DNA of 40,423 nucleotides, from contig BFEA01000078.1 of NCBI GenBank assembly GCA_003427395.1, positions 3,732,810 through 3,773,232 of the forward strand, read 5' to 3'. Position 1 is the stretch's first letter, and each line of letters opens with the position of its first letter. This DNA is from Chara braunii (Eukaryota; Streptophyta; Charophyceae; Charales; Characeae). Below are positions 40,346 to 40,423 of this stretch, one piece after another. The position numbers were made by a program, and so were the translations under genes. Under the pieces are notes generated by a model. It made no database searches, had not been told where the DNA came from, and was given only the letters and a program-made list of their open reading frames with translations.

Positions 40346-40423
<78 letters not shown>
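40321..40423. repeat. CA then GA microsatellite at the window edge
   Basis: CA repeats with a few CG and AA interruptions run to about 40398, then GA repeats run to the last base. The repeat continues beyond the window. Confidence 0.95.

Overview
The window looks like repeat-rich nuclear DNA from the green plant lineage. It holds no recognisable host gene, rRNA, tRNA, bacterial operon or CRISPR array. The evidence for a plant-lineage nuclear genome is a 9.7-kb Ty3/gypsy LTR retrotransposon with a C-terminal chromodomain and an initiator-Met-tRNA-type primer site, two other gypsy gag-pol relics, a family of 0.52-kb foldback elements, many GA/TC/CA microsatellites, and an assembly gap inside a GA repeat. 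A large-genome charophyte alga such as Chara is my guess from general knowledge; the sequence does not prove it.

Layout. (1) 1-3370, minus strand: relic A, a gypsy gag-protease-RT fragment with in-frame stops and an A/T-rich insertion; it runs off the left edge. (2) 3371-15000, plus strand: relic B. It starts with seven consecutive ORF-like units (U0-U6, 3874-8565) of an unrecognised repeated protein module. Gag, zinc knuckle, protease, RT, RNase H, integrase and a basic tail follow. Every enzyme has lost a key residue or its frame. (3) 15000-21830: non-coding, with foldback copy 1, purine-rich DNA, a gapped GA microsatellite and four separate tandem arrays of 37, 31, 29 and 50 bp. (4) 21838-25887, plus strand: relic C, a second array of the same kind of module (M0-M4) followed by a gag; foldback copy 2 splits one module. 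(5) 25888-29392: non-coding, with a TGACGTGGC cluster, foldback copy 3, a TC microsatellite and a ladder of small hairpins. (6) 29393-39067, plus strand: element D, a structurally complete chromodomain gypsy element with two LTRs, primer site, polypurine tract and ATAG target duplication, but with stops and frameshifts in gag-pol. (7) 39068-40423: right flank with an 80-bp tandem repeat, a palindrome and a CA/GA microsatellite.

The most unusual content is the module arrays of relics B and C. In relic B successive units step by one frame in the same direction. Five of the six junctions are stop/start overlaps (ATGA, GTGA or TGATG), the arrangement used for coupled or leaky translation in some polycistronic viruses and retroelements. 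U0 and U1 differ largely at synonymous positions, so the module was probably a selected protein. Both arrays lie directly upstream of a gypsy gag on the same strand. I infer that a lineage of gypsy elements carried a multi-unit 5-prime accessory region, here decayed. I cannot assign the module a function.
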